DNA of 54,390 bases from Akkermansiaceae bacterium UBA1315 (GCA_002307065.1 DBTN01000027.1:2535-56924), one strand, 5' to 3'; positions 34,272 to 43,765 are shown, counted from the stretch's first letter. Numbers and translations: made by a program. Notes: generated by a model not told the origin, from the sequence alone.

Positions 34272-35263
34272 TTCGAGTTAAGGAAAAATTCCTGCCAAAT
34301 GATCGACAGCCCGCCGATCGAGACAAACAGACCGACGGCCAGCCAGAAGATAAACCGTTTCCGCAAAACCGTCTGATAAAGAAACAGCAGCTTCACGTCC
34401 ATCATCGGCCCGAAGGTGAGAAACGCCAGCTTCGCGCCCCACGAAAACTTATCCAAAGTCGCCGCGATGAAGGCGTCCGATGTGCTACAAAGGCTCAGGA
34501 TAAACGCCAACGCCATCAGCGCCGCCGGAGCCGCCGCCGGATTTTTCGCCAATCCGTCCAGCCATTCCGCCCCAGGCGCGATCCCCGTGTTAAAGAGCGC
34601 GGTAATCATCACGCCGATCGTAAAATAAACGCCGACATCGATAAAATCCTTCATCGCCGAGCGAAATGCCGCCACCAACCGGTTGTCGTTCGCCGGCTCA
34701 TGATGGTGGTGAGGTTCATGATCGTGTCCGCAGCAGCCGCTTCCGCAATGCGGATGGGCAGCGTCCTCTTTTTCGAAAATCCGTGCTTCGTCTTTCTGCA
34801 AACTTTCCACGAGCTTCGCCTTGAGCACCGAGCTGAGACGCATCCGCGAAACGATCAGACCGACTGCCACGGCGATCACAAATCCCAGCAACAGCCGTGA
34901 ACACGTCATCATCGTCGCGCCTTGCCCTTGAAAGGCCTTCCACGTGCTCAACGCCGTGATCGGATTCACGATCGGTGCCGCCAGCATGTAGGTCAGCGCG
35001 CACGAAACCGGTAAACCCTTCTTCACCAACCGTCGGATCACTGGCACGACCGCGCATTCGCAAACCGGAAAAACCGCCCCCAAAAGCCCTGCGACCATCA
35101 CCGCCAGCACTTTGTTTTTCGGCAGAAACCGGTCCATCGTCCCGGCGGGCAAATAGATGTCGATAAATCCGCTGATCAGCGTCCCCAATAAAATAAACGG
35201 AGCGCCTTCAAAAAGAATGCTCAAAAACGCGAGAGCGAAGTCCTGCTGGGAATCGGGCGACAT
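34268..35263 (-). CDS. Putative permease (DUF318 / YcgR-like) with Cys/His-rich insert
   Basis: A 331-residue membrane protein of the PF03773 permease family with eight or so membrane segments. FPVCECAVVPVIRRL and GLPVSCALTYMLAAPIVNP near the N-terminus, and LCSTSDAFIAATL with TFGPMMDVK near the C-terminus, are the two family repeats. A cytosolic loop at about 172-194 reads HCGSGCCGHDHEPHHHHEP and could bind metal ions. It is the upstream member of the two-gene operon with the YcgQ-like protein. The substrate is unknown. Confidence 0.83.
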   Translation of the reverse strand: MSPDSQQDFALAFLSILFEGAPFILLGTLISGFIDIYLPAGTMDRFLPKNKVLAVMVAGLLGAVFPVCECAVVPVIRRLVKKGLPVSCALTYMLAAPIVNPITALSTWKAFQGQGATMMTCSRLLLGFVIAVAVGLIVSRMRLSSVLKAKLVESLQKDEARIFEKEDAAHPHCGSGCCGHDHEPHHHHEPANDNRLVAAFRSAMKDFIDVGVYFTIGVMITALFNTGIAPGAEWLDGLAKNPAAAPAALMALAFILSLCSTSDAFIAATLDKFSWGAKLAFLTFGPMMDVKLLFLYQTVLRKRFIFWLAVGLFVSIGGLSIIWQEFFLNSK

Positions 35264-35320
35264 CGCAATCAGGAAACGTTCTCAGTGACCTCCTGTCAAC
35301 CGGTAGGAGGCCGAACAAAG

Positions 35321-35361
35321 TTTCGAGTTGAAGGTTTGATGTTCAATGTTCGATGTTCCAT
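35321..35361. repeat. GTTCAATGTTCGATGTT-type repeat upstream of dnaE
   Basis: Second copy of the family seen at 31930-31969. It contains GATGTTCAATGTTCGATG directly followed by TTCCATC and ends 15 bases before the dnaE ATG. It also supplies the misleading in-frame ATG at 35353. The remaining gap towards the permease (35264-35320) shows nothing recognisable. Confidence 0.65.
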
Positions 35362-35376
35362 CTTCCCGCCCAGCCG

Positions 35377-38300
35377 ATGCCCGCCTCTTTCGTCCACCTC
35401 CACCTGCACACCGAATTTTCCCTACTCGACGGTATGATCCGCACCAAGGATCTCGCCAAACGCGCTGCGGAACTCGGCATGCCAGCCGTGGCAATGACCG
35501 ATCACGGCAATCTTTACGGTGCGATCGAGTTCTACCAAGCCTGTAAAAAAGCCGGTGTAAAACCGATTCTCGGCTGCGAAATCTACCTCGCTCCTGGGAA
35601 AATGGAGGACAAAAAAGAAGTGGTCGGCCGCAAGCGCTCGACGCACATGACCTTGCTCGCGGAAAATGACCAAGGCTGGCACAATCTCAGCAAGCTCGTT
35701 TCGAAAGGTCACCTCGAAGGTCTTTATTACGGAAAACCCCGGGTCGATCGCGACGCCTTGCGCGCCCACGCCAAAGGCATCATCTGCCTGACCGGTTGCA
35801 TCTCCGGACCAGTCAACGAATGGCTGCTCGCCGGCGACATGGAAAAAGCGCGCGAAACCTTCGGTGAAATCGTCGACATTTTCGGCAAGGAAAACGTCTA
35901 CGCGGAAATTCACAATCACGGCCTCGAACCGCAACGCCGCGTCACCCCCGGAATTTTACAACTCGCCGCGGAATTTGGCGTCAAACCGGTTGCCGCGAAT
36001 GACGTCCATTTCCTCAACAAATCCGATCATGAAGCGCACGACGTCATGATCTGCATCGGAACCGGCCACCTCGTCATCGACGAAAACCGGATGCACTATA
36101 CGCCCGAAGTTTACTTCAAAACCGCCGAGCAGATGCGAGAGTTGTTCACCGACGTCCCCGGTGCTTGCGACGCCACGCTGGAAATCGCCGAACGCTGCAA
36201 CGTCACGATCAAACTCGATTCCACGTCTTCCGAAAAATACCCGCAGTTCGAGGCGCCCGACGGCAGCCCACGCGAGGAATACATCATGCGGATCTGCAAA
36301 GAAGGCCTCGTCCGCCGCTACGGCGTCCATCGCGCGGAGGAACCGGAAATCGCCGAACGCCTGAAATACGAAGTCGATATTATCAATCAGCTCGGCTTCG
36401 CTTCTTACTTCCTAATCACCGCCGATTTCATCCAGTGGGCACGCGATCACAACATCCCCGTCGGTCCGGGTCGGGGATCCGCCGCCGGTTCCCTCGCCTC
36501 GTACGCGATGGGCATCACCGATATTTGCCCAATGCGTTTCGGACTTTTGTTCGAACGATTCCTCAACCCGGAACGTGTCAGCCCGCCTGACGTCGATATC
36601 GATTTCTGCCAAAGCCGACGCACGGAGGTCATCGAATACGTTCGCCAAAAATACGGCGAGCGCAGTGTTTCCCACATCATCACCTATGGCACGATGGGTG
36701 CGAAATCCGTCATCCGCGACGTCTCGCGCGTGATGGGAATTTCCTACGGTGAAGCCGACCGGATCGCTAAAATGATCGAAGCGAAACCGGGGGTGACTTT
36801 AAAAAAAGAGTTTGATTCAAAGCCGGAGCTCAAGGAGCTCATCGAATCGTCTTCTACCTATCGCGAGCTTTGGGATTACGCGCTGAAACTGGAAGGCATC
36901 AACCGGAACGTCGGCGTCCACGCCGCCGGTGTCGTGATCGGAGACCGACCGCTGGACGAACACGTCCCCCTCACCCGCGGCAACGAAGGGGAAGTCGTCA
37001 CTCAGTACGACATGGGCGCGATCACCGAAGTCGGCCTCCTGAAAATGGATTTCCTCGGCCTGAAAAACCTTACGGTCATCCAGGAAGCCGTCGAAAACAT
37101 TCGCCGGCACTCCCCCGGATTCGCGATCGAAACGGTCTCGCTCGAAGATGAAAAAACCTTCGATATTCTCAACCGCGGTGAAACCATGGGCGTGTTCCAG
37201 TTGGAATCCGGCGGCATGGTCGAGACCTGCCGAAAGTACGAAATCCGTAGTATCGACGACATCATCGACTTGATCGCCGTTTATCGCCCGGGTGCGATGC
37301 AATTCATCGACCAGATGCTCGATGTCAAAAAAGGCCGCACCAAACCGATGTATGAACATCCGTTGTTGGAGACCGTTTGCGGATCGACCAACGGCGTCAT
37401 GATCTACCAGGAACAGGTCCAAAACGCGGCGAAACTTCTCGCCGGTTACACCCTCGGCGGTGCGGACTTGCTACGCCGGGCGATGGGAAAAAAGGACCCG
37501 AAGAAGATGGCCGAGGAACGGTCGAAATTTGTCGAGGGCGCTTTCAAAACGAATGGCATCAGCGAAAAGCTGGCGAATCAGATTTTCGAAAAAATCGAGA
37601 TGTTCGCCGGTTACGGATTTAACAAATCCCACTCGGCTTGCTACGGACACATTTCTTATTGGACGGCGTATTTGAAGGCAAACCACCCGGTCGAATTCAT
37701 GGCCGCATTGCTCTCAAACGAGGTGAACAATACCGACAAGATCGCCGTTTTTGTCGCCGAGTGTCACCGGATGAAAATCGAAATCCTGCCGCCGGATCTG
37801 AATCATTCACAGCTTCGTTTTGCGCCAGAAGACACACCCACCGGTGGTAAAGCCATCCGCTACGGACTCGCTGCGATCAAGAACTGCGGCGAAGGCGCGA
37901 TGGCCGCAGCCATCCATGAACGGGAAACGAACGGAAAATACACCACACTCGAAAATTTTTCCACACGCCTCGATTCCAAAGCCGTCAACAAACGGATCCT
38001 CGAAAACCTGGTCAAAGCCGGAGCTCTCGACTGGACCGGCGAAACCCGTGCGGGAATGTTTGCCCGGCTTGAACAAGTTGTCGCATCCGCGTCGTCCGCT
38101 CAACGAGATCGCGCCCAAGGCCAGGTCTCGCTTTTCGATGCGATCGATCTCGCGCCACCTCCCGTCAAACAAAACCGCCGAAGCGAAACGGCCATCCAAG
38201 AGTGGCCAAAGGACGAACGCCTCGCTCACGAAAAAGAGCTGCTCGGATTTTACGTAACCGGTCACCCGCTCGATAAATTTCGCAAGGTCATCGACTCCGA

Positions 38301-38850
38301 CCGATACAAAAAAATCGGCCTCATCGACGACATCATCGCTCAGTCACCGCGCGATAAATTTCCATTCGCCGGCATGGTCCGGACCTTGGAAAGCCGCATG
38401 ACAAAAACCGGGAAACCCTTTGGCATCCTGACGCTCGAAGACTTCACCGGCTCCACCGAAATCATGCTTTGGGGTGAGACATTCGTCCCCGCACGCGATG
38501 CCGGTTTGCTGGAACCCGGTCGCACCATCAAACTGAAATGCACGATCCAGATCGATGACCGCACCGGCGGAAAACGATTAAGCGGCTACGAACTTTCCGA
38601 GCTGAAGCCCAAGCGCGGCTCAGCAAGTGGCAAAGGACCGATCGAATTGATGCTCTGGACCACCCGCCACAGCGAGCGGGATCTTGACCAGATCCTCGAC
38701 ATCTTAATCGCATTTCCCGGAAAAACCCCCGTCACCCTGCATTTTCAAAACAGCGCAGGACGGCGCGTCACGGTCCAACCGAGCGAGACGTTTCATGTCA
38801 GACGGACACCCGATCTGCTCGACGCGCTCGATCCGTGGCTTGAAGATTGA
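35377..38850 (+). CDS. dnaE: DNA polymerase III alpha subunit (DnaE)
   Basis: The replicative polymerase subunit, 1157 residues from the ATG at 35377. The PHP domain opens with HLHLHTEFSLLDG (7-19) and MTDHGNLYG. GRGSAAGSLASYAMG lies in the palm. The catalytic aspartates are D407 and D409 in PDVDIDFC, and D558 in KMDFLGLK. FQLESGGMVE and YQEQVQNAAKLLAGY are in the fingers. A helix-hairpin-helix region and a C-terminal OB domain (FPFAGMVRTLESRMTKTGKP) follow. No 3'-5' exonuclease is inserted, so this is DnaE rather than PolC. Its stop is 9 bases from the stop of the opposing ExoD-like gene. Confidence 0.97.
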   Translation: MPASFVHLHLHTEFSLLDGMIRTKDLAKRAAELGMPAVAMTDHGNLYGAIEFYQACKKAGVKPILGCEIYLAPGKMEDKKEVVGRKRSTHMTLLAENDQGWHNLSKLVSKGHLEGLYYGKPRVDRDALRAHAKGIICLTGCISGPVNEWLLAGDMEKARETFGEIVDIFGKENVYAEIHNHGLEPQRRVTPGILQLAAEFGVKPVAANDVHFLNKSDHEAHDVMICIGTGHLVIDENRMHYTPEVYFKTAEQMRELFTDVPGACDATLEIAERCNVTIKLDSTSSEKYPQFEAPDGSPREEYIMRICKEGLVRRYGVHRAEEPEIAERLKYEVDIINQLGFASYFLITADFIQWARDHNIPVGPGRGSAAGSLASYAMGITDICPMRFGLLFERFLNPERVSPPDVDIDFCQSRRTEVIEYVRQKYGERSVSHIITYGTMGAKSVIRDVSRVMGISYGEADRIAKMIEAKPGVTLKKEFDSKPELKELIESSSTYRELWDYALKLEGINRNVGVHAAGVVIGDRPLDEHVPLTRGNEGEVVTQYDMGAITEVGLLKMDFLGLKNLTVIQEAVENIRRHSPGFAIETVSLEDEKTFDILNRGETMGVFQLESGGMVETCRKYEIRSIDDIIDLIAVYRPGAMQFIDQMLDVKKGRTKPMYEHPLLETVCGSTNGVMIYQEQVQNAAKLLAGYTLGGADLLRRAMGKKDPKKMAEERSKFVEGAFKTNGISEKLANQIFEKIEMFAGYGFNKSHSACYGHISYWTAYLKANHPVEFMAALLSNEVNNTDKIAVFVAECHRMKIEILPPDLNHSQLRFAPEDTPTGGKAIRYGLAAIKNCGEGAMAAAIHERETNGKYTTLENFSTRLDSKAVNKRILENLVKAGALDWTGETRAGMFARLEQVVASASSAQRDRAQGQVSLFDAIDLAPPPVKQNRRSETAIQEWPKDERLAHEKELLGFYVTGHPLDKFRKVIDSDRYKKIGLIDDIIAQSPRDKFPFAGMVRTLESRMTKTGKPFGILTLEDFTGSTEIMLWGETFVPARDAGLLEPGRTIKLKCTIQIDDRTGGKRLSGYELSELKPKRGSASGKGPIELMLWTTRHSERDLDQILDILIAFPGKTPVTLHFQNSAGRRVTVQPSETFHVRRTPDLLDALDPWLED

Positions 38851-38859
38851 TCCTCGATT

Positions 38860-39459
38860 TCACATCAGCCCAAAGGTTGCCAGCGTGACCGTAGCCGCGG
38901 CAATCACGTAGCCAATGAGAGCCATCAAACCATCGCGAGCGATGAGGGCGACGCCAAACGCCACGATCCCCGCGCCGACTCCATTTGCGCTAAGCGGCAC
39001 CAATTCGGTCAATGGCATGGCCAAAGACATGACCGAACTAACGATCGCAATCGCGTAGGTCCCTTTCGACCCAATCAGAATTTCCAGCCGCTCCTTAAGC
39101 AACCGGTCTACGAACTTCGCGGGTTTTCTGACCCACTTGCTCGAGGTCATCTTTTTCAGCGTTTCCCGTGAAACCGATCGGTTCAACAACCATTGAGGTA
39201 ACCAAAAATGATCACTTCCTCTCAGCAACTGGAAGGCAATGAGGAGAACGAATAGACCCAAAACCGTTGGAACTCCCGGGATATCCCCCACCCCCGGAGA
39301 AGAAATGATCAACCCCGCCAACAATAACAGCGGTCCGAACGATCGACGTCCGACCGCATCCATGATCTCGTCCAGCGAGACTTTTTCGCTTTTTTCCGCT
39401 GCCTGATCAAACCGGTCGAGGAGCTCATTCAAATTGTTTGGCGGCGGCTCTTCGTCCAT
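38860..39459 (-). CDS. ExoD-like exopolysaccharide synthesis membrane protein
   Basis: A 199-residue protein of the ExoD family (PF06055). A polar N-terminus (PPPNNLNELLDRF) is followed by VSLDEIMDAVGRRSFGPLLLLAGLI, the usual opening. ISSPGVGDIPGVPTVLGLFVLL comes next, then three further hydrophobic segments. The family was named from a rhizobial exopolysaccharide mutant, but its role remains unclear. The ATG at 39459 is chosen; a longer frame to 39573 adds an unrelated-looking leader. It is a single gene, divergent from the lipoprotein gene across a 237-base gap in which I see no certain promoter. Confidence 0.83.
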   Translation of the reverse strand: MDEEPPPNNLNELLDRFDQAAEKSEKVSLDEIMDAVGRRSFGPLLLLAGLIISSPGVGDIPGVPTVLGLFVLLIAFQLLRGSDHFWLPQWLLNRSVSRETLKKMTSSKWVRKPAKFVDRLLKERLEILIGSKGTYAIAIVSSVMSLAMPLTELVPLSANGVGAGIVAFGVALIARDGLMALIGYVIAAATVTLATFGLM

Positions 39460-39696
39460 AGGCGATGGAATCGTCGCTCGTTCGCGCTTCCCGTCAAGAG
39501 GCAGCACTGCCACGGGCTCCAGAAAAATTGCGTTTTGCAAGACTCCGTGACAAAGGCAACGCGTTTTCCCCATTCATTTCATCAGCCTGCATATTAAATC
39601 CTCGTATCCAGTGGCTTCTCGCCGCCGCTCGCGAGATGGCACATGCCCTGCAAAAAGGATTCAACCCGGTAACGACCGGAAAAAACCCCGAAACTG

Positions 39697-40158
39697 ATGA
39701 AAACTCCGTCCTTTCTCCTTCCTGTCCTTTGCGCAGGCCTTGCCACTTCGTTGGTCTCTTGCGTCGATCCTTACTACACTGGCGGTGGATCCGTGAGCAC
39801 CACGGTCACCCAATACCGCCCTGGCTACACCGTGGATCGGCTTCCTTCCCGCTACGACACGGAAATTGTCGGCGGGGTTCGTTATTATCGCCAAGGAAAC
39901 GTTTATTACCGCCCGCAAGGAAACCGGTATGTGGTGGTCGATACCCCACGGAACTCACGCGGCTGGAATGACCGGAACCGAAATGGTCGGCCCGATCGCT
40001 TTGACGGCCCGCAGCGGGGTCGGCAGGTTACGGTCATTGAGAGATTACCCCGTGGTTACCGGACAGTGAATCACCGCGGAACCCGATATTATCAGTACGG
40101 GAACACCTACTACCAATCCCGGGGCAGCGGCTATGTTGTGGTAAACCGGCCTTACTGA
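39697..40158 (+). CDS. Putative lipoprotein with duplicated Tyr-rich module (DUF6515-like)
   Basis: A 153-residue exported protein. The signal peptide ends in a lipobox, LVSC (residues 19-22), so Cys22 would be lipidated. The mature part holds two copies of one module of about 38 residues. Copy 1 (47-84) starts DRLPSRYDTEIVGG and contains VRYYRQGNVYYRPQG. Copy 2 (115-152) starts ERLPRGYRTVNHRG and contains TRYYQYGNTYYQSRG. Both end in YVVV plus a Pro. A basic Arg/Asn/Asp-rich linker separates them. The repeats resemble the DUF6515 type. Function is unknown; periplasmic or outer-membrane location is likely. A terminator follows at once. Confidence 0.75.
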   Translation: MKTPSFLLPVLCAGLATSLVSCVDPYYTGGGSVSTTVTQYRPGYTVDRLPSRYDTEIVGGVRYYRQGNVYYRPQGNRYVVVDTPRNSRGWNDRNRNGRPDRFDGPQRGRQVTVIERLPRGYRTVNHRGTRYYQYGNTYYQSRGSGYVVVNRPY

Positions 40159-40180
40159 TGGTGATGAGCCTGTGAAAAAT

Positions 40181-40218
40181 CCCAGCCTGCCTGAGACAAT
40201 CTCGGCAGGCTTTTTTTT
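40181..40218. terminator. Bidirectional terminator between the lipoprotein gene and map
   Basis: AGCCTGCC (40184-40191) pairs with GGCAGGCT (40204-40211) over a 12-base loop, followed by eight T's. It ends the lipoprotein transcript. On the opposite strand it overlaps the map stop codon and may end the long ribosomal-protein transcript. Confidence 0.88.
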
Positions 40219-41020
40219 ACCAAGCGGGAAGACCCAGCATTTCCGGCAGTGCCTCGCGGGGCCGCCAAGTGAGGATTTCCGGTTCTCCGGAAGTAACCAA
40301 CACCGTGTGCTCGAAATGGGCGGATCCTTTACGGTCTTCCGTGATCACCGTCCATCCATCATCAAGGATGCGAACCCCAGGAACGCCAGCGTTCACCATC
40401 GGTTCAATCGCCAACGTCATGCCCGGCATCAACGTCGGCGACTTGCCCTTCGGCCGGTAATTGGGAATCGAGGGTTCCTCGTGCAATTTCCTGCCGACAC
40501 CGTGGCCAACAAATTCGCGCACGACCGTAAATCCGCGCGGAGCGACGAATTCTTCGACCGCACCACAAAGGTCCGCCAACCGAGTGCCTGCCCGCGCATG
40601 CTGGATCGCTTCGAAAAGCGACTGCTCCGTGACCGCAAGCAGCCGTTTCGTCTCAAGGGACACATCACCCACTGCAACCGTCGTAGCGTTGTCGCCAATA
40701 AAGCCACTTTTCACCACGCCCACGTCGAGCTTCACGATATCACCCGGCAAAATCTTTCTCGGGCCACCGATGCCGTGGACGACCTCTTCATTCACCGAGA
40801 TACAAATATTTCCGGCGAATCCTCGATAACCGAGGAAGGCGCTTTTACAATCCGCTTCCCGCATCAGATCCGCAGCGAGTTGGTCGATGTCTCCGGTGGT
40901 TTTCCCGGGAGCGACTGCTTTGGAGATCGCTTGCAGAATCGATGATGCGATTTCGCCAGCGGCGCGCATGCGTTCGATTTCGCGCGGGGATTTGATCGGA
41001 ATTCGGAGATGGCGGGCCAC
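40217..41020 (-). CDS. map: Methionine aminopeptidase, type I
   Basis: Removes the initiator methionine from nascent proteins. The 267-residue protein has the five metal ligands in order: Asp in KLDVGV, Asp in GFIGDNATTV, His in FVGHGVGRKLHEEP, Glu in LAIEPMV and Glu in AHFEHTVLV. NICISVNEEVVHGIG is the substrate-side block. It is the last gene of the leftward ribosomal operon, 21 bases after adk. The usual followers (infA, rpmJ, rpsM, rpsK) are not here. Confidence 0.95.
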   Translation of the reverse strand: MARHLRIPIKSPREIERMRAAGEIASSILQAISKAVAPGKTTGDIDQLAADLMREADCKSAFLGYRGFAGNICISVNEEVVHGIGGPRKILPGDIVKLDVGVVKSGFIGDNATTVAVGDVSLETKRLLAVTEQSLFEAIQHARAGTRLADLCGAVEEFVAPRGFTVVREFVGHGVGRKLHEEPSIPNYRPKGKSPTLMPGMTLAIEPMVNAGVPGVRILDDGWTVITEDRKGSAHFEHTVLVTSGEPEILTWRPREALPEMLGLPAW

Positions 41021-41041
41021 GGGTTAAAAAAGCGTTAGAAT

Positions 41042-41713
41042 TTAAAATGTGCGAGAGATCGGGAGGAAAAATTCCAACACCCGGGCAGAGACGATCTCCA
41101 CCGGAGCAGTGGCATCACAGGTCCGAAGCATCCCGGTTTCGCGGAAATGCTCGATCGCCGGAACGGTCAAAGTTTGAAATTCCTGATAGCGGTTGCGAAA
41201 GTTTTGCTCGTCGTCGTCCGAACGTTTGCCTGCGGGTGATCCGCAAACTGGGCAGCGATCGTCATCGCCCAACTGGGACCGTTGACCGGTCCACCGGCAC
41301 TCCGGACATTCGACTCGGGCGTGGATGCGAGCGAGCAACTGATCCAATGGCACCTCCAACGAGACCGCCGCATCAAGCGTCTGTCCGTGGTTCTTTAGCC
41401 AATCTTCCAGAAACAGTGCCTGCGGCAAACTTCGGGGAAATCCGTCAAGGACCCAGCCACCGGTTTGTTTCTCCAACCAATCGGCCAGGATGGGAAACAT
41501 CAACAGATCAGGCAAATACCCCCCACGAGCGAGGATTGGTTCGGCCTGTTTCCCGAGTTCGGTGGCGTTCTCCACGTGCTCGCGAAGAAGCGCTCCGGTG
41601 CTGAGATATCCAAGGCCGAGCCTCTCCGCCAACCGTCTTCCCTGCGTGCCCTTACCGGAGGCTGGAGGCCCGAGGAGGACAACGCGGAACGGCTTGGCGG
41701 AAGCAGTGGTCAA
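41042..41713 (-). CDS. adk: Adenylate kinase, zinc-LID type
   Basis: Interconverts ATP plus AMP and two ADP. The P-loop is GPPASGKGTQ (about residues 15-24), the AMP-binding block LSTGALLREHV, and the conserved DGFPRSLPQA follows. The LID has four cysteines, CPEC and CPVC, expected to bind structural zinc. RSDDDEQNFRNRYQEF supplies the catalytic arginines. The start appears to be TTG at 41713, overlapping the secY stop by four bases (TTGA). secY-adk-map is the classical spc-operon end. Confidence 0.92.
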   Translation of the reverse strand: MTTASAKPFRVVLLGPPASGKGTQGRRLAERLGLGYLSTGALLREHVENATELGKQAEPILARGGYLPDLLMFPILADWLEKQTGGWVLDGFPRSLPQALFLEDWLKNHGQTLDAAVSLEVPLDQLLARIHARVECPECRWTGQRSQLGDDDRCPVCGSPAGKRSDDDEQNFRNRYQEFQTLTVPAIEHFRETGMLRTCDATAPVEIVSARVLEFFLPISRTF

Positions 41714-43209
41714 TGGACGTTGTTGTAAATGTAGATCGTGATTCCGGCGACCGTCAGGACCGCGATCACTGTCCAGAGATAAACAATCGCAGTGCGAGGC
41801 GCCGCGTTGTTGGAATCGGCAAGACGATCATAGCGACCCTTCAGTTTACCTTTACGAAGGAATCCGTCGTAGTGCTTCTGAAGCAACTGAGTTTCCACCT
41901 GGCGCATCACGTCGAGCACCACACCAACCATAATCAACAACGAAGTGCCGCCGAAGAACTGGAGAACCAATGAACCGGGTGGCAAACCCACAACTTTTCC
42001 AACGAGAACCGGCAGGAAAAACAACAGAGCCAGGAAAATCGCACCGGCGAACGTCAGGCGCGTCATCGTGAAATCGAGGAAATCCGCTGTCGGTTTGCCC
42101 GGACGAACGCCTGGGATGTAACCTCCGTTGCGCTTGAGATCTTCGGAGATCTGCGAAGGCTGGAACATCATCGCCACCCAAAAGTAAGAGAAAAGGAAGA
42201 TACCGACGCCACCGAGAATGTAATACCATGTGCCGCCGCCCACGAGTTCACCGTAGAGCTTGGTCGCCCATGGCTGACCGGCGAAAAACCAGTTCAGCAT
42301 CATTGGTGGCAGGGAAAGAACGGCGGAAGCGAAAATGATCGGCATCACACCCGCGTAGTTCACTTTCAGCGGAAGATACTGAGTCTGACCGCCGAATTGC
42401 TTCCGACCGACAACGCGTTTGGCGTATTGAACAGCAATTCGTCGCTGAGCTTGAGTGATGGCGATGGTGGAAGCGATCACCACCAGCAACAACGCGATCA
42501 TCACGACCATCATCATGGAGCGCCAAGGAGTATCACCACCGGTGAAATATTTCCAAGCTTGGATCAGCGCGCCGGGAAGGGCGGAGATGATGTTCACCGT
42601 GATGATGATGGAAATTCCGTTGCCGATTCCCTTGTCGGTGATTTGGTCACCAATCCACATCAACAAAACCGTCCCTGCGACGATCGTGACGATGGTGAGA
42701 GCGAACCATGCGAAAGACGGATCCGGAACGAGCGGACGACCGATCTCCTCGATCCCCGCCATGTAAGGAATGCTTCCCGGAGCAGTCAGAGACTTCGCGA
42801 CGAAGAATCCCTGGACCAACGCGATGGCGATGGTGATATACCGGGTGTATTGAGTGATTTTCTGGCGTCCACCGTCTTCACGGGCAAGACGGGAAAGTTT
42901 TGGAACCACCGCCGTCATCAACTGCACCATGATCGATGCAGAAATGTAAGGCATGATGCCTAATGCGAAAATGCCTGCCTGCTGGAGACCACCACCGGAG
43001 AAAACCGTCAGGAGGGCAGTGATGCCACCGGTCGGGCTCGTCGGATCTTGGGTCTGCAATTTATCCAGCCACTCTTTGATCACCGTAGCATCGACTCCCG
43101 GGAGAGTGATGTGAACGCCGAGGCGAACGATGACGATCAGTGCCAGGGTGAAAAGGATACGATCCCGCAATTCGGGGATTTTCCAGGTATTCGCAAACGC
43201 AGAAATCAT
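41710..43209 (-). CDS. secY: Preprotein translocase subunit SecY
   Basis: The channel subunit of the Sec translocon in the inner membrane, 499 residues with ten membrane helices. FANTWKIPELRDRILFTLALI is the standard start. PLKVNYAGVMPIIFASAVL lies in helix 7, and FYPSQ-like MFQPSQISEDLKRNGGYIPGVRPG and PTADFLDFTMTRLTFAGA follow. It is slightly longer than the enterobacterial protein. An insert (KLQTQDPTSPTGG) lies in the first periplasmic region. It follows rplO after 99 bases. Confidence 0.97.
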   Translation of the reverse strand: MISAFANTWKIPELRDRILFTLALIVIVRLGVHITLPGVDATVIKEWLDKLQTQDPTSPTGGITALLTVFSGGGLQQAGIFALGIMPYISASIMVQLMTAVVPKLSRLAREDGGRQKITQYTRYITIAIALVQGFFVAKSLTAPGSIPYMAGIEEIGRPLVPDPSFAWFALTIVTIVAGTVLLMWIGDQITDKGIGNGISIIITVNIISALPGALIQAWKYFTGGDTPWRSMMMVVMIALLLVVIASTIAITQAQRRIAVQYAKRVVGRKQFGGQTQYLPLKVNYAGVMPIIFASAVLSLPPMMLNWFFAGQPWATKLYGELVGGGTWYYILGGVGIFLFSYFWVAMMFQPSQISEDLKRNGGYIPGVRPGKPTADFLDFTMTRLTFAGAIFLALLFFLPVLVGKVVGLPPGSLVLQFFGGTSLLIMVGVVLDVMRQVETQLLQKHYDGFLRKGKLKGRYDRLADSNNAAPRTAIVYLWTVIAVLTVAGITIYIYNNVH

Positions 43210-43308
43210 GAGAGGATGTGGGAAGGAAACACGCGCGGTTTATAAACACGATGAGGAAGCGCACAAGCGCTTCCTCACCGGAGAACCATCAAATTGAGTC
43301 AGCAGCGA

Positions 43309-43761
43309 TCAAGCGGTCGGAACTTGGACAGATCCACCTGCTTTTTCGATTTTCTCGCGGGCCGAAGCGCTGGCGTTCGCGGCGATCAGGGTGAACGCCT
43401 TGGTGACGTCGCCTTGGCCGAGAACCTTGATTTTGTCGCAACGACCGTTGATGAGACCGATTTCGCGGAGAGCGGCTTCGTCAATCACAGCACCGGCGTC
43501 GAAATTATCGTCGAGGTCCTGGATGTTGATGATGCCGACTTTGTCGCGGAAGTCGTAGTTGTTGAAACCGCGTTTTGGCAAACGACGGTGAAGGGGCATC
43601 TGGCCACCTTCGAAACCGACGCGGGTGCCGGAACCGGAGCGGGCTTTTTGACCCTTGTTGCCTTTACCAGCGGTTTTTCCGCGACCGGAGCTTTCGCCAG
43701 CGCCGAGACGCTTAACGCGGTGCTTGGAACCCGTATTCGGGCTGAGTGTGTGAAGTTCCAT
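43309..43761 (-). CDS. rplO: 50S ribosomal protein L15
   Basis: 150 residues; the N-terminal Gly/Arg-rich arm (GESSGRGKTAGKGNKGQKAR) and FEGGQMPLHRRLPKRGF are diagnostic. It penetrates the large subunit near the peptidyl-transferase region. rpmD (L30), which normally lies between rpsE and rplO, is absent: that space (43762-43873) holds only repeat sequence. Confidence 0.96.
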   Translation of the reverse strand: MELHTLSPNTGSKHRVKRLGAGESSGRGKTAGKGNKGQKARSGSGTRVGFEGGQMPLHRRLPKRGFNNYDFRDKVGIINIQDLDDNFDAGAVIDEAALREIGLINGRCDKIKVLGQGDVTKAFTLIAANASASAREKIEKAGGSVQVPTA

Positions 43762-43765
43762 GAGG

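Noticed and set aside
39465..39971. A 168-codon frame crossing the divergent gap before the lipoprotein
   Set aside because: It overlaps the lipoprotein gene in another frame; the lipoprotein has a clear signal peptide and repeats, while this frame has neither.
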